Origin: Rhodoferax sp. UBA6134
Lineage (GTDB): Bacteria > Pseudomonadota > Gammaproteobacteria > Burkholderiales > Burkholderiaceae_C
DNA: 64,000 nt
NCBI GenBank assembly: GCA_002422455.1
Contig: DIVK01000060.1
Location: forward strand, 1,237 to 65,236
Direction of reading: 5' to 3'
Part shown: piece by piece, positions 1 through 8,593 of the stretch
How positions within the stretch are numbered: position 1 is the stretch's first letter
Layout of the letters: every line of letters starts with the position of its first letter
Program-made: the position numbers and the translations under genes
Notes under the pieces: generated by a model
Told to the model about the DNA's origin: nothing
The model's input: the letters and a program-made list of their open reading frames with translations, nothing else
Database searches by the model: none

Positions 1-1058
1 TCGATCGGCGGTGTCGGAAACATCATGCCGCCCTCCCGGTCGACATGGCCGCTGAGGAAGTTGAGCGCATACAACAGCCAGTTGCACAGGGCGCCGAACT
101 CCTGCGTGCAGGAACCGATGCGGCCATAGACTGCGGCGCGCCCGGCCTGCCCGATGGCGCGGGCCAGCTCGCGTATTTTCGCCGCAGCGATGCCGGTCTT
201 GTGCGCCACGCGCTCGGGCGTGAATTCGGCAACCGCATCGCGCAGGGTTTCCAGGCCATCGACCCAGGGGGCGAGTTCGCGCAGGCGCACCCGGTCTTCG
301 GCGAACAGCACCTGTGCCATCGCCGCGAGCAGGAAGACGTCGGTGCCGGGGCGGATGAACAGGTGTTCGTCGGCCAGCTTGGCCGTTTCGCTGCGGCGTG
401 GATCAATCACCACGACACGGCCGCCGCGCCGGCGGACGCCGCCGATGCGCGCCATGACATCGCCGCCGCTGATGAAACTGCCCTGGGAGGCCGCCGGATT
501 GCCGCCGACGATGAGCAAAAAATCGCAGCGGTCAAGGTCGGGGATTGGCAGCAGCAACTGATGGCCGAGCATTTCCAGACTGGCCAGCATCATCGGCAAC
601 TGGTCGACCGAGGTGGCGCTGAAGACCTGCGCGCCCTTGATCGCATCGAGCAAGCCCGGCACCATCAGCAGCGCGGGGGTGTGTACCGTCGGGTTGCCGA
701 AGTAGGCGGCAAGCGCTGCGGCGCCGTGGTTGGCGCGGATGCGTTGCAGGTGGTCGGCGACGGTGGCGAAGGCTTCATCCCAGCCGATTTCGACCCAGCC
801 CGTGGCCGTGCGCTTGATCGGCGCGCGCAGTCGTGCCGGGTCGCTGTGGATGTCTTGCAGGGCCACTGCCTTGGGGCAGATATGGCCGGCCGAGAGCGGG
901 TTGGCCGGGTCGCCCCGGATGGCGAGAATCTTGCCGTCCGCATGGGTGATGGCCAGGCCGCACATGGCTTCGCAAAGCGGACAGGTTCGGTGGTGGGTGG
1001 CGGCCTCGGTCATGGCGAACGGGTTTGCGGTGGCGGCGAAGAGGGCTTGCGCCATCAT
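1..1058 (-). CDS. Molybdopterin-dependent oxidoreductase (formate dehydrogenase/BisC-like), 3' end outside window
   Basis: The frame from 1058 runs to the left edge without a stop, giving the first ~353 residues of a molybdopterin oxidoreductase. The N-terminus carries a [4Fe-4S] signature CPLCEAMCG (Cys-x2-Cys-x3-Cys), with a fourth Cys about 26 residues on in GHICPKA, then a GGNPAASQG-type dinucleotide-binding stretch and VVVIDPRRSETA, as in bis-MGD enzymes of the DMSO-reductase superfamily. Members transfer electrons to or from small substrates such as formate or nitrate; the substrate cannot be told from this half. ATG codons at 1058, 1055 and 1013 are all possible starts; the last gives MTEAATHH just before the Cys motif. 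None has a strong ribosome binding site. Fold is secure, function open. Confidence 0.85.
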   Translation of the reverse strand, partial: MMAQALFAATANPFAMTEAATHHRTCPLCEAMCGLAITHADGKILAIRGDPANPLSAGHICPKAVALQDIHSDPARLRAPIKRTATGWVEIGWDEAFATVADHLQRIRANHGAAALAAYFGNPTVHTPALLMVPGLLDAIKGAQVFSATSVDQLPMMLASLEMLGHQLLLPIPDLDRCDFLLIVGGNPAASQGSFISGGDVMARIGGVRRRGGRVVVIDPRRSETAKLADEHLFIRPGTDVFLLAAMAQVLFAEDRVRLRELAPWVDGLETLRDAVAEFTPERVAHKTGIAAAKIRELARAIGQAGRAAVYGRIGSCTQEFGALCNWLLYALNFLSGHVDREGGMMFPTPPI

Positions 1059-1205
1059 AGTTCACACCGACGGTCGTTGCCGCACAATCCGACCACCTCC
1101 TGTTGTGCGGGCATCGGCGCAGGCTTATGGCCATTCGCGTGTGGTTTCAACTTGAGCACAGCACCAGGGAGTGGGCACTCTTTGACTCGGGTCTCGACGG
1201 CAAGC

Positions 1206-1988
1206 TCAGCCTGGCTCCCCGGGCTTGGGCCGGTCCGACAGGCGATCCAGCACCGAGGTGATCAGGTCGATGGGCATCGGGAAAATGATGGTGGAGCTTT
1301 TTTCCCCGGCAATCGCCGTGAACGTCTGCAGGTAGCGCAACTGCATCGCCTGCGGCGCCTGCGCCAGCTTCTGCGCCGCCTCCAGCAGCTTGGCGGACGC
1401 CTGCAACTCGCCTTCGGCGTGGATGATCTTGGCGCGCTGCTCGCGCTCGGCTTCGGCCTGCTTGGCGATGGCGCGAATCATGCTTTCGTTCAAGTCAACA
1501 TGCTTGATCTCGACGTTGGCGACCTTGATGCCCCAGGCGTCGGTCTGCACGTCAAGCACCTGCTGCAGTGCCTGGTTGATCTTCTCGCGCTCGGCCAGCA
1601 ACTGGTCGGGTTCGTGCTTGCCGAGGATGGCACGCAGGGTGGTTTGCGCCAACTCTGAAGTGGCCTTCATGTAATTCTCGACCTGGATGATCGCGAGCTG
1701 CGGATCCACCACGCGAGCGTACACCACCGCGTTGACCTTGACCGAGACGTTGTCACGCGTGATGACGTCCTGCTCGGGCACGTCCATCACCACGGTGCGC
1801 AGATCCACGCGCACCATCTGCTGGATGCCGGGGATCAGGATGATCAGGCCCGGACCCTTGACCTTCCAGAAGCGCCCCAACTGGAACACCACGCCGCTTC
1901 CAGCTTGAATTCCAGGGTGTACTTGCCCCGTGATTGCCCGTCTTTTCTCTTGCTCATCTCGTCTTCTCCAATTACTGAAATTTTCCAT
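1206..1988 (-). CDS. Slipin (SPFH/band 7) gene with N-terminus replaced by IS sequence
   Basis: From residue ~33 (GVVFQLGRF) to the end this is a stomatin-like slipin: [19 protein letters not shown], the ALRAILG-type centre and the long charged helix [16 protein letters not shown] that drives oligomerisation. Slipins are membrane-anchored scaffold proteins that bind protease or channel partners. The usual N-terminal membrane hairpin and the REYERGVVF lead-in are absent; residues 1-32 instead come from the end of an IS3-like element read in a different frame from its transposase. The junction lies at about 1895-1900. The open frame could still be translated from 1988, but without its anchor the product is probably non-functional or mislocalised. 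No NfeD partner gene is adjacent. Confidence 0.82.
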   Translation of the reverse strand: MENFSNWRRRDEQEKRRAITGQVHPGIQAGSGVVFQLGRFWKVKGPGLIILIPGIQQMVRVDLRTVVMDVPEQDVITRDNVSVKVNAVVYARVVDPQLAIIQVENYMKATSELAQTTLRAILGKHEPDQLLAEREKINQALQQVLDVQTDAWGIKVANVEIKHVDLNESMIRAIAKQAEAEREQRAKIIHAEGELQASAKLLEAAQKLAQAPQAMQLRYLQTFTAIAGEKSSTIIFPMPIDLITSVLDRLSDRPKPGEPG

Positions 1989-2022
1989 CAGCTATGGAGT
2001 ACGTTTTTCGGGGGCAAGGTCA
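1896..2022 (-). mobile_element. 127-bp remnant of an IS3-family element (left end plus start of orfA)
   Basis: Read on the minus strand, 2022 onward begins TGACCTTGCCCCCGAAAAA, resembling an IS3-family terminal repeat, followed by a ribosome binding site (GGAGAAGACGAG) and an ATG at 1957. That frame reads [21 protein letters not shown], the conserved opening of IS3-family OrfA helix-turn-helix proteins, and then passes directly into slipin DNA out of frame. The rest of the element is gone. Both neighbours are beheaded genes (slipin on one side, HicA on the other), so a deletion that started inside the element explains the arrangement. Confidence 0.78.
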
Positions 2023-2206
2023 CTATGTGCCTACCCGGCAGACAGGTAGTCATGTGCGGCTGACTTGCGAGTCACCAGCGCAGCATCACGTCACTGTTCC
2101 TTTGCATGACCCGCTGCGTATTGGCACCTTGGCGGCCATTTTGGCCGCCGTTGCTCACGCCCATGGTTTGACCCGCGATGAATTGCAGCAACGTCTTTTC
2201 GCGTGA
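1994..2206 (+). pseudogene. Truncated HicA-type toxin (YcfA family)
   Basis: From about 2023 the frame reads YVPTRQTGSHVRLT, then HHVTVPLHDPLRIGTLAAIL and GLTRDELQQRL, the core of HicA mRNA-interferase toxins including the catalytic Gly-Ser-His. The first helix normally ahead of the G-Y-x-x-x-R-Q strand is missing; the only in-frame ATG (1994) lies in the IS remnant and supplies about ten foreign residues. No HicB antitoxin is visible downstream. Probably an inactive remnant, although a 70-residue product could be made. Confidence 0.65.
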
Positions 2207-2210
2207 CCGG

Positions 2211-2293
2211 GGTTCGCCCGTCAATGATGACGGGCGCGGATTGAAACATTGCCGGCTCGCTGGCTTGGTTCGCCAGCCGCACACTGGTTCGCC
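2211..2293 (+). CRISPR. Solitary CRISPR-like repeat, one spacer-sized unit and a truncated second repeat
   Basis: 2211-2247 is a 37-nt unit starting GGTTCGCCCGTC, with an 8-bp stem (CGCCCGTC/GACGGGCG around AATGAT) and ending GCGGATTGAAAC, the terminal sequence characteristic of many CRISPR repeats. After 38 bases (2248-2285) the first eight bases of the unit, GGTTCGCC, recur at 2286-2293, where a further repeat would be expected, and are then interrupted by restriction-subunit DNA. There are no cas genes and no leader. A chance hairpin after the hicA stop codon is the alternative. Confidence 0.5.
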
Positions 2294-2574
2294 GGACGGA
2301 TACAAGTCAGCCCGAGTACATCCCGGATTTCGTGGTGGCGCTGGACGACATCACGCTGATGATCGAGACGAAGAAGGCCAAAGAGGTGGCCGAGGCCCAG
2401 GAGTCCGGGACCGAAGTGAAGGCGAAGGCTGGTCAGGTGGTGATCTGGTGCAAGAACGCATCGGCCTACGCCGCCAAAGTCGGCGGCAAGCCGTGGGCTT
2501 ATCTGCTGATATCGCATGACGCAGTTGCGCCGAACATGACGCTTCAGGGATTGCGAGCCAGATTCTTGATCTGA
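2245..2574 (+). pseudogene. C-terminal fragment of a type III restriction enzyme Res subunit
   Basis: The frame contains YIPDFVVALDDITLMIETKKAKE, a PD-(D/E)xK nuclease motif (Pro-Asp ... Glu-Thr-Lys), followed by WCKNASAYAAKVGGKPWAYLLI and ending NMTLQGLRARFLI at a stop at 2572. This matches the end of the ~1000-residue helicase-nuclease (Res) subunit of type III restriction systems. Only about 100 residues remain; the helicase part and the Mod methylase are missing, and similarity fades upstream of about 2300, where the CRISPR-like unit begins. A remnant, not a working enzyme. Confidence 0.72.
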
Positions 2575-2624
2575 CAAATCTGTGAATGTTCCGTGTTGCT
2601 GGATACTACAGGTGAACGAACAGC

Positions 2625-5522
2625 TCAGCCGCACTGTCCGACATAGCCACAGGCGGTGCAGAAATCGCAACCGTCCTTGTGGATGACGGTGGGGTTGCCG
2701 CACTCCGGGCACACTTTGCCGGCCATGGTGTTTGGCGTCCCCTGGTGTTTGGGGGCGTCGAGCACGCCCATGTCGCGCAGCGGAAAACCCTCTTCGTTCA
2801 GTACGCCCAGCATGGCATAGCGGTGAATGATCAACCGCGCGATGTAGGCCACTGTGGAGGGCCAGGTCTGCTGGCGACGTTCGCTATGCGGCAAGCCTGG
2901 CACGAAGGCCATGAAGTGGCCCAGCGGTTCGGCGTAGTTGAGCAGCTTGCGCAGTTTCATGCCGATCCAGGCCGGGTCAATCACCCGCATGTCGAGCGAC
3001 AGCAGCCGGGCCAGTCCATCGAACGCGCGCGGGTAGTTGCCTGAAAAGCCGAGGGCGCACGGCCGGGTGACGCTGGCGCCGTCATGGCCCGTCAGGTTGA
3101 CTTCTTTCAGCGTGACGGTAAAGGCTTCTCCGGTGGCGGGGTTGTCCACGTCCACGGACCACGCCAGCGTGCCGGACGGGCCTGTTTTCGGCTCGTCGCG
3201 GCTGAACATGGCGTCCAGCACGGGGGTGGGAACCTGGGTGTCGGTGTCGGCCAGGGCCTTGAGCTGGTCGCAGCGCCAGCGGATGACGGCCGCGGTGGCG
3301 GCCACCACGCCCGGGAACAGGCGGTGTTCACCATGCGGTGGAAACGGCATTTCAAACGAGTGCTCCTCGGCTACCGTGGCCAGCGCGTCGAGTTTGAGTT
3401 GCAGCCACGCCGGGTCGTTGGCGCGCAGGTCCATGGACAGGGTTTTGGCGAGTGCGCCCAAACCGCGCGGCTGCTCGGCGCCATTGACCCAGACCTCGAA
3501 CGGTTTGGCCGCGCCGCCTTCTTCCGGCACCAGTTCGCCCACGAACAAGGCAAAGTCTCCGAACGGGTGATGCACCATGAACGTCCACGCCGGGTTGCCT
3601 GCGGGCAGTTCGGGGCGGCCCGGCCAGCGCAGCGAAGACAGCACGGGGGTGGGCAGGCGTTCCAGCGACAGGCGCTGGTTGACGCCATCAAGCTGCAAGG
3701 GCGCTGCCGTGGCCGGTGCCGCAGGTGACGTGACGCTCAGGACCGATCCCAGCACCGAGTTGGGGCGGTAGGTGGCCAGGCCTTTCAGACCCGACAGCCA
3801 GGCTTGCTGGTACAGGTTTTGAAATTCGGCATAAGGGTAATCCGCCGGGACGTTGACGGTTTTGGAAATGGCGGTGTCGATGAAGGGCGCCACGGCGGCC
3901 ACCATCGCCTCATGCGCCTGCGCGCTCATGTCCAGTGCCGTGACGAAGGCGGGCGTGAGCGCGGCATCTTCGCCATGCAGGTGGCGGTACAGACGCCAGG
4001 CGTGATCTTCCACCGCATATTCCTTGAGGCTGCCGTCAGCCATGCGTTTTTTGCGGGTGTAGCGCCAGCTGAACGCCGGCTCGATGCCGTTGCTGGCGTT
4101 GTCGGCAAAGGCCAGGCTGATGGTGCCGGTGGGCGCGATGGACAGCAGGTGCGAGTTGCGCAGGCCGTGGGCGCGAATGCGGTCCTTGAGGGGTTGCGGC
4201 AAGCGCGAAGCAAAGGTCTGGCCGCTCAGGTACAGGTCGGCATTGAACAGCGGAAAGGCGCCGCGCTCGCGCGCCAGCTCTACCGAAGCTTCATAGGCTG
4301 TGTTGCGCATCATTTCAGCAATGTGCCGCGCCATGTCACGTGCCGCGGACGTGTCGTAGCGCAGGTTGAGCATGATCAGCGCATCGCCCAGCCCGGTAAA
4401 GCCCAGGCCGACACGGCGTTTGTTGCGCGCTTCTTCCTGCTGTTGCGGCAAGGGCCAGACGGTGACGTCCAGCACGTTGTCCAGCATGCGAACGGCGGTG
4501 CGGCACAGCTCGGTGAACGCGGCCTGGTCGAAGCATGCACTGTCTTCGAAGGGATGAACGACAAACCGGGTCAGGTCAATGGAGCCCAGGCAACAGCAGC
4601 CGTAGGGCGGCAGGGGTTGTTCGGCGCACGGGTTGGTGCTGGCAATCGTCTCGCAGTACGACAGGTTGTTGTCGCGGTTGATGTGGTCCAGAAACAGGAC
4701 GCCGGGCTCGGCGTGGTCGTAGGTGCAGCGCATGATCTGGTCCCACAACGCGCGCGCCTGCACCGTGCGGTAAACCCACAAGCCGCTGTCCTTTGCCTGG
4801 TAAGCGCCGGCCGCTTTTTGGGCGACACCGGGTTCGGCCCGGTGAACCAGTGCGAACTCGCTGTCTTGTTGCACCGCCCGCATGAAGGCGTCGCTGACAC
4901 CCACGGAGATATTGAAGTTCTTCAGATCCCCCGCGTCCTTGGCGTGGATGAACTCTTCAATATCAGGGTGATCGCAGCGCAGAACCCCCATTTGCGCGCC
5001 GCGCCGGGCGCCGGCCGACTCGACGGTTTCGCAGGAGCGGTCGAACACGCGCATGTAGCTGACCGGCCCGGAGGCGCTGCTCTGGGTGCTGCCGACCCAG
5101 GCGCCGCGCGGGCGGATGCGCGAGAAGTCGTAGCCGACGCCGCCGCCGCGGCGCATGGTTTCCGCAGCCTCGGTCAGCGCCGTGTAGATGCCGGGGTGGC
5201 CGTCTTCGGTGTGCGAAATGGAGTCGCCCACGGGTTGTACAAAGCAGTTGATCAGCGTGGCGGCCAGGTCCGTGCCGGCGGCGGACTGGATGCGTCCGGC
5301 CGGCAAGAAGCCCTGTTGCAAGGTTTGCAGGAAGCGGCCTTCCCACTGTTTGCGCTGCGCCGGCGCCTCAAGTTGAGCCAGGGCCCGCGCCACCCGCTGA
5401 TTGACGTCGAAGATGCTTTGTTCCGTTCCCTTGCTGTACTTTTCACGCAGGATTTCTTCACTGATGAGTTGAGGGGGGAGGGCAAGGACTGCCGGGACGG
5501 GTTTGTGAATTTGGTCGGACAT
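2625..5522 (-). CDS. nrdJ: Adenosylcobalamin-dependent ribonucleoside-diphosphate reductase (class II)
   Basis: This 965-residue enzyme reduces ribonucleotides to deoxyribonucleotides with vitamin B12 coenzyme and needs no oxygen. Visible: the ten-stranded barrel core with [46 protein letters not shown] (around residue 300, catalytic Cys and Glu) and [10 protein letters not shown]; two tandem TSCPD-like domains in the C-terminal third ([16 protein letters not shown] and [14 protein letters not shown]); and a terminal zinc-ribbon/redox tail with [15 protein letters not shown] and GQCG. The start at 5522 (MSDQIH) was preferred to an in-frame ATG at 5570 because AGGAAG precedes it at good spacing. 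It stands alone on the minus strand. No cobalamin riboswitch was recognised upstream. Confidence 0.93.
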   Translation of the reverse strand: MSDQIHKPVPAVLALPPQLISEEILREKYSKGTEQSIFDVNQRVARALAQLEAPAQRKQWEGRFLQTLQQGFLPAGRIQSAAGTDLAATLINCFVQPVGDSISHTEDGHPGIYTALTEAAETMRRGGGVGYDFSRIRPRGAWVGSTQSSASGPVSYMRVFDRSCETVESAGARRGAQMGVLRCDHPDIEEFIHAKDAGDLKNFNISVGVSDAFMRAVQQDSEFALVHRAEPGVAQKAAGAYQAKDSGLWVYRTVQARALWDQIMRCTYDHAEPGVLFLDHINRDNNLSYCETIASTNPCAEQPLPPYGCCCLGSIDLTRFVVHPFEDSACFDQAAFTELCRTAVRMLDNVLDVTVWPLPQQQEEARNKRRVGLGFTGLGDALIMLNLRYDTSAARDMARHIAEMMRNTAYEASVELARERGAFPLFNADLYLSGQTFASRLPQPLKDRIRAHGLRNSHLLSIAPTGTISLAFADNASNGIEPAFSWRYTRKKRMADGSLKEYAVEDHAWRLYRHLHGEDAALTPAFVTALDMSAQAHEAMVAAVAPFIDTAISKTVNVPADYPYAEFQNLYQQAWLSGLKGLATYRPNSVLGSVLSVTSPAAPATAAPLQLDGVNQRLSLERLPTPVLSSLRWPGRPELPAGNPAWTFMVHHPFGDFALFVGELVPEEGGAAKPFEVWVNGAEQPRGLGALAKTLSMDLRANDPAWLQLKLDALATVAEEHSFEMPFPPHGEHRLFPGVVAATAAVIRWRCDQLKALADTDTQVPTPVLDAMFSRDEPKTGPSGTLAWSVDVDNPATGEAFTVTLKEVNLTGHDGASVTRPCALGFSGNYPRAFDGLARLLSLDMRVIDPAWIGMKLRKLLNYAEPLGHFMAFVPGLPHSERRQQTWPSTVAYIARLIIHRYAMLGVLNEEGFPLRDMGVLDAPKHQGTPNTMAGKVCPECGNPTVIHKDGCDFCTACGYVGQCG

Positions 5523-5640
5523 AACGTGCTTCCTGCGAGGGGTCTGGGGCATCCTACGGCTGTGCCACACCGTTGCATTTGATCTGCAACAAACCTGGGG
5601 GAATCAGACTTTCAGGGCCATCCTTCCGCTTCAAGGCTTT

Positions 5641-5743
5641 GCTGAACAAGTCTCTCCGTTCGGCCTGAGCCTGTCGAAGGCTTCTGCAAGTTGTTGATTT
5701 GCAGAAGCCTTCGACAGGCTCAGCGCGAACGGACTTATTCAGC
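5641..5743. repeat. Palindromic repeat, member 1 (nrdJ upstream region)
   Basis: Two inward-facing copies of the TTCGACAGGCTCAG-type unit form a ~100-nt imperfect palindrome. The arms run from GCTGAACAAGTC at 5641 to GACTTATTCAGC ending at 5743, with a short loop near 5690-5699. It is the longest and most symmetrical member of the family in this window and lies in the 5571-5844 gap between nrdJ and nnrS, where nothing else was recognised. Confidence 0.85.
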
Positions 5744-5844
5744 ATTGCCTCAAATACAGGGACAAGGGTACATCCGTGGGAAGAATCGCGCCGGTTTGGC
5801 CACAATCGGGTCATGGTTTTCGTGGCCGGACTTTCCGGGCGCTC

Positions 5845-7044
5845 TCAGCCATCCTGACCATCAAGGCGCGCCTGCATCAGCCAGGGCGTGTAAATGACCA
5901 GGTAGAGGGTGAAGGCGACCATCCATGCCGTCGCCGCGCCAACCAGTGCGATGCGCAGAAGATCGGGCGACAGCAGCGGCAAGAACACGCGCAGCACGGC
6001 GGCGAGCATCACCAGCGCGTAGGCCGCGACCTCATGGCCCGATGCCTTCAACTGCCGGCCGGTGTGGCCGCGCGCCGTGCGCGTGATCATGCCGATGATG
6101 AGGCCGCCGGTGGCGCCGACGGCCAGGGCATGCAGACCGGCCGAGACCGGCACCACCCCCATCTGGGCCAGCGCCAGCAGGCCCAGCCCGAGGGGAATCC
6201 AGGCGTAGGCAGCATGCAGGATCCAGAGGATGGGGCGGTCGCGGGTGACCAGGGGCTGCCATCGCCACAGCCGGTGCAGATGCAGCCCGGCGGCCAACGC
6301 CAGGGCGATCAGCGTGACCCGGTTCGGTGCCGCGAACACCCACAGCGCCAGCCCCAGCGCGGTCAGCAGCAGGGTGAGTCGTTCGAGCTTCGGGTTCGCC
6401 GTGAGTTTCAGGCCTGGCGTGGCGCTCATGGTGAAGGCCGGGATGACGCGTCCGGCCATCACGCATTCGATCATGACGATGAGTGCCAGCCCCGCGTGCA
6501 GCGCGATCAGGGGAGAGGCCGCGAGGCTTTGCGTCACGGCGAGATGAAAGGCGACATTGCTCACGGACAGCAGGATGAGTATTCCCGCCAGCGGCAGGTT
6601 GCGGCGGTTGCGCGCCCGCAGCAGAAGATTGAGAAATATCACCGCCACGACGGGCAGGAACATCCCGTCCAGCACTGCGTACACCGGATAGGGCGCGGCC
6701 AGGGCTGCGATGCGGGCGGTCAGCCACAGTGTGACCAGGGCGCCGAGCAAGGCGCCGCGCGGCGTGGCCAGCCCCGTCCAGGCTTTGCCGGCCGTCATCA
6801 GGAAGCCCGCAATGATCGCTGAGGCGAAGCCGAACAGCATTTCGTGCGCGTGCCACAGCAGGGGCGGGATGGCCGGCGTCAGCGACAGGTGGCCAAGGAA
6901 CATCGCGATCCACAGCGGCACGGCCAGCGCGGTGAAGAGCGCGGCGCCCAGGTAAAAGGGACGAAAGCCCAGACGCAGCAAGGGCAGACTCCGTGGAGCC
7001 GAGGCGGCGGGCAACGGGTGGCCGGGTGGCGAGGGGGGCGTCAT
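5845..7044 (-). CDS. nnrS: NnrS family haem-copper membrane protein
   Basis: A 399-residue polytopic protein with about twelve membrane segments. Family signatures include LRLGFRPFYLGAALFTALAVP near the start, WHAHEMLFGFASAIIAGFLMTA (His residues thought to bind haem/copper) and HALAVGATGGLIIGMITRTARGHTGR near the end. NnrS proteins accompany denitrification genes under NNR/NorR-type control and relieve nitric-oxide stress in other bacteria; the molecular mechanism is unsettled. It is the last gene of the nar block, 12 bp after ppiC. The ribosome binding site before 7044 is weak, so a downstream start is possible. Confidence 0.9.
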   Translation of the reverse strand: MTPPSPPGHPLPAASAPRSLPLLRLGFRPFYLGAALFTALAVPLWIAMFLGHLSLTPAIPPLLWHAHEMLFGFASAIIAGFLMTAGKAWTGLATPRGALLGALVTLWLTARIAALAAPYPVYAVLDGMFLPVVAVIFLNLLLRARNRRNLPLAGILILLSVSNVAFHLAVTQSLAASPLIALHAGLALIVMIECVMAGRVIPAFTMSATPGLKLTANPKLERLTLLLTALGLALWVFAAPNRVTLIALALAAGLHLHRLWRWQPLVTRDRPILWILHAAYAWIPLGLGLLALAQMGVVPVSAGLHALAVGATGGLIIGMITRTARGHTGRQLKASGHEVAAYALVMLAAVLRVFLPLLSPDLLRIALVGAATAWMVAFTLYLVIYTPWLMQARLDGQDG

Positions 7045-7056
7045 GGCGTTTGTTGG

Positions 7057-7845
7057 TTATTGGAGCAAAGGTGTTTCAGCCGCGCTGAGATCGACACCCT
7101 CCACCATGGCCTGGCCGGCCAGCAGGCGAAGGTACTGGCGCAGCGCAGTGACGTAGGTTTTTTGCCTGAGGGCCATCGCAACGGCGCCGCGGACGGTTTC
7201 AAACGGCTGATCGACGCCGGGTTCGCGCGCCAGGACTTCCACCACATGCAGGCCAAAACGGGAGTGAACGAGGCGCGGCAAAACGCCCACTTCAGCGTGG
7301 CCGAACAGCTCCCTGGAAAATTCCGGCGCGCAGTCTTCCGTGGTGAGCCAGCCCAGGTCGCCGCCTTGCGCGCCACTGGGGCAGTTGGACAGGGTGGCCG
7401 CGGCATTGGCAAAGCCATCGACCTTGCTTCCATCATGGCAGCGCACGTCCAGCAGGGTCGCCTCTGCGCGGTTGCGCAATGCCACCACGTCAACCCCCTG
7501 TGTCACCGCGAACAGGATGTGGCGCACCTGAACCCGTTCACCGGTGCTGTAGCTGCTTTGGTGGGCCGCGTGATGACGCCGGCAGGCTTCTTCGGAGGGC
7601 TCGGGAATGGCCAGGTTCTGCGCCAGCAGTGTTTCGATGGCGCTGGCAGCGTCTTCGCTGAGCACGCCATCGGTGCCCGGTGTGTCGCTGGCGGGCAGCA
7701 AGCCCTGGCTTTGGGCAGTCTGGCGCAGCAGTTCACAGCAGGCACGTTGTCGCAATTCATCGGCTGAAAGTGTCTCATCAGGGCTGTTGAGCGCGACGCC
7801 GTTGATGCGGGCGATCTCAGGTTTTACAGGGGTCAGGGTCGTCAT
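7057..7845 (-). CDS. PpiC/parvulin-type peptidyl-prolyl isomerase of the nar operon
   Basis: 262 residues. The C-terminal half (about 105-215) is a parvulin domain: VQVRHILFAV, GGDLGWLTTEDCAPEFSRELF and VHSRFGLHVVEVL. The N-terminal half is helical and SurA/NifM-like. There is no signal peptide, so it should act in the cytoplasm, where NarGH is folded and loaded with cofactor; genes of this type commonly follow narI in betaproteobacteria. It begins 13 bp after narI with a strong ribosome binding site (GAGGAGAAACGAGTC). A role in NarGH maturation is inferred from position. Confidence 0.85.
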   Translation of the reverse strand: MTTLTPVKPEIARINGVALNSPDETLSADELRQRACCELLRQTAQSQGLLPASDTPGTDGVLSEDAASAIETLLAQNLAIPEPSEEACRRHHAAHQSSYSTGERVQVRHILFAVTQGVDVVALRNRAEATLLDVRCHDGSKVDGFANAAATLSNCPSGAQGGDLGWLTTEDCAPEFSRELFGHAEVGVLPRLVHSRFGLHVVEVLAREPGVDQPFETVRGAVAMALRQKTYVTALRQYLRLLAGQAMVEGVDLSAAETPLLQ

Positions 7846-7858
7846 GACTCGTTTCTCC

Positions 7859-8593
7859 TCAGACGCCTGCGCCGGGGCGGCGCGGCTGGTTCTGGCCCGA
7901 AGGCACGTTCAACCGGCGGCTGCGCACCACCTGGTAGGGGCGCGCCAGGTAGGCGACGGTGCCAAACCCGCTCCACACATGCACCAGCCGGGTGAACGGA
8001 AAGATCAGGAAGATGCTCATGCCCAGGGCCATGTGGGTCTTGAAAATCCAGCCGGCACCGGCCAGCAGCTCGGGCGCGCCTGAGCGAAAGGTCACGATGC
8101 GCTGAGCCCATTCGGCCAGGCGCAGCATCATGCCGCCGTCCAGGTGCTGCGCCGACAGCGGGATGGTGGCCAGGCCAAGCACCAGTTGCAGCCACAACAG
8201 GACCAGCAGCATGATGTCGCTGGTCTTGCTGGTGGCGCGAATGCGGGGCTCGGTCAGGCGGCGATGCAGCAGCAGGGTGACACCGATGAAACCGAGCAGT
8301 CCGGCGATGCCCCCCGAGACCATGGCCACCAGTTGCTTGGCGCCGGCGCCGATGAAGCTTTCGTACACAAAGTGCGGCGTCAGCATGCCGAAGAAGTGAC
8401 CGAAGAACAGGAACAGCACGCCGATGTGGAACAGGTTGCTGCCCCAGCGCAACTGCCCCCTCTTGAGCAGTTCTGATGAATCGCTCTTCCACGTGTACTG
8501 CTCGCGGTCGAAACGGATCAGGCTGCCCAGAAAAAAGACAGTCAGGCAGATGTAGGGGTACAAGCCGAACAGGAAGTTGTCGAAGGCGTTCAT
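7859..8593 (-). CDS. narI: Respiratory nitrate reductase, gamma subunit (cytochrome b)
   Basis: 244 residues with five predicted membrane helices. It opens NAFDNFLFGLYPYICLTVFFLGSLIRFDREQYTWKS and contains NLFHIGVLFLFFGHFFGM and KTHMALGMSIFLIFPFTRLVHVWS, with the His residues that ligate the two b haems. NarI oxidises quinol on the periplasmic side and passes electrons to NarH, generating proton-motive force. Its ATG overlaps the stop codon of narJ (ATGA), indicating translational coupling. Length is normal. Confidence 0.95.
   Translation of the reverse strand: MNAFDNFLFGLYPYICLTVFFLGSLIRFDREQYTWKSDSSELLKRGQLRWGSNLFHIGVLFLFFGHFFGMLTPHFVYESFIGAGAKQLVAMVSGGIAGLLGFIGVTLLLHRRLTEPRIRATSKTSDIMLLVLLWLQLVLGLATIPLSAQHLDGGMMLRLAEWAQRIVTFRSGAPELLAGAGWIFKTHMALGMSIFLIFPFTRLVHVWSGFGTVAYLARPYQVVRSRRLNVPSGQNQPRRPGAGV

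Noticed and set aside
45..1658. A 537-codon open frame on the plus strand
   Set aside because: It is antisense to the molybdopterin oxidoreductase and slipin, has no recognisable domain and shows the Arg/Gly/His-rich composition of GC-rich shadow frames.
2294..2624. Further CRISPR repeats or a cas gene
   Set aside because: No additional copy of the 37-nt unit and no Cas-like protein is visible; what follows is restriction-subunit and then nrdJ sequence.
3804..5582. A 592-codon plus-strand frame opposite nrdJ
   Set aside because: Composition is that of a shadow of the class II reductase frame; no motif or ribosome binding site supports it.
5523..5844. Cobalamin riboswitch upstream of the B12-dependent nrdJ
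   Set aside because: Looked for a B12-box-like conserved core on the minus strand; found only the palindromic repeat.
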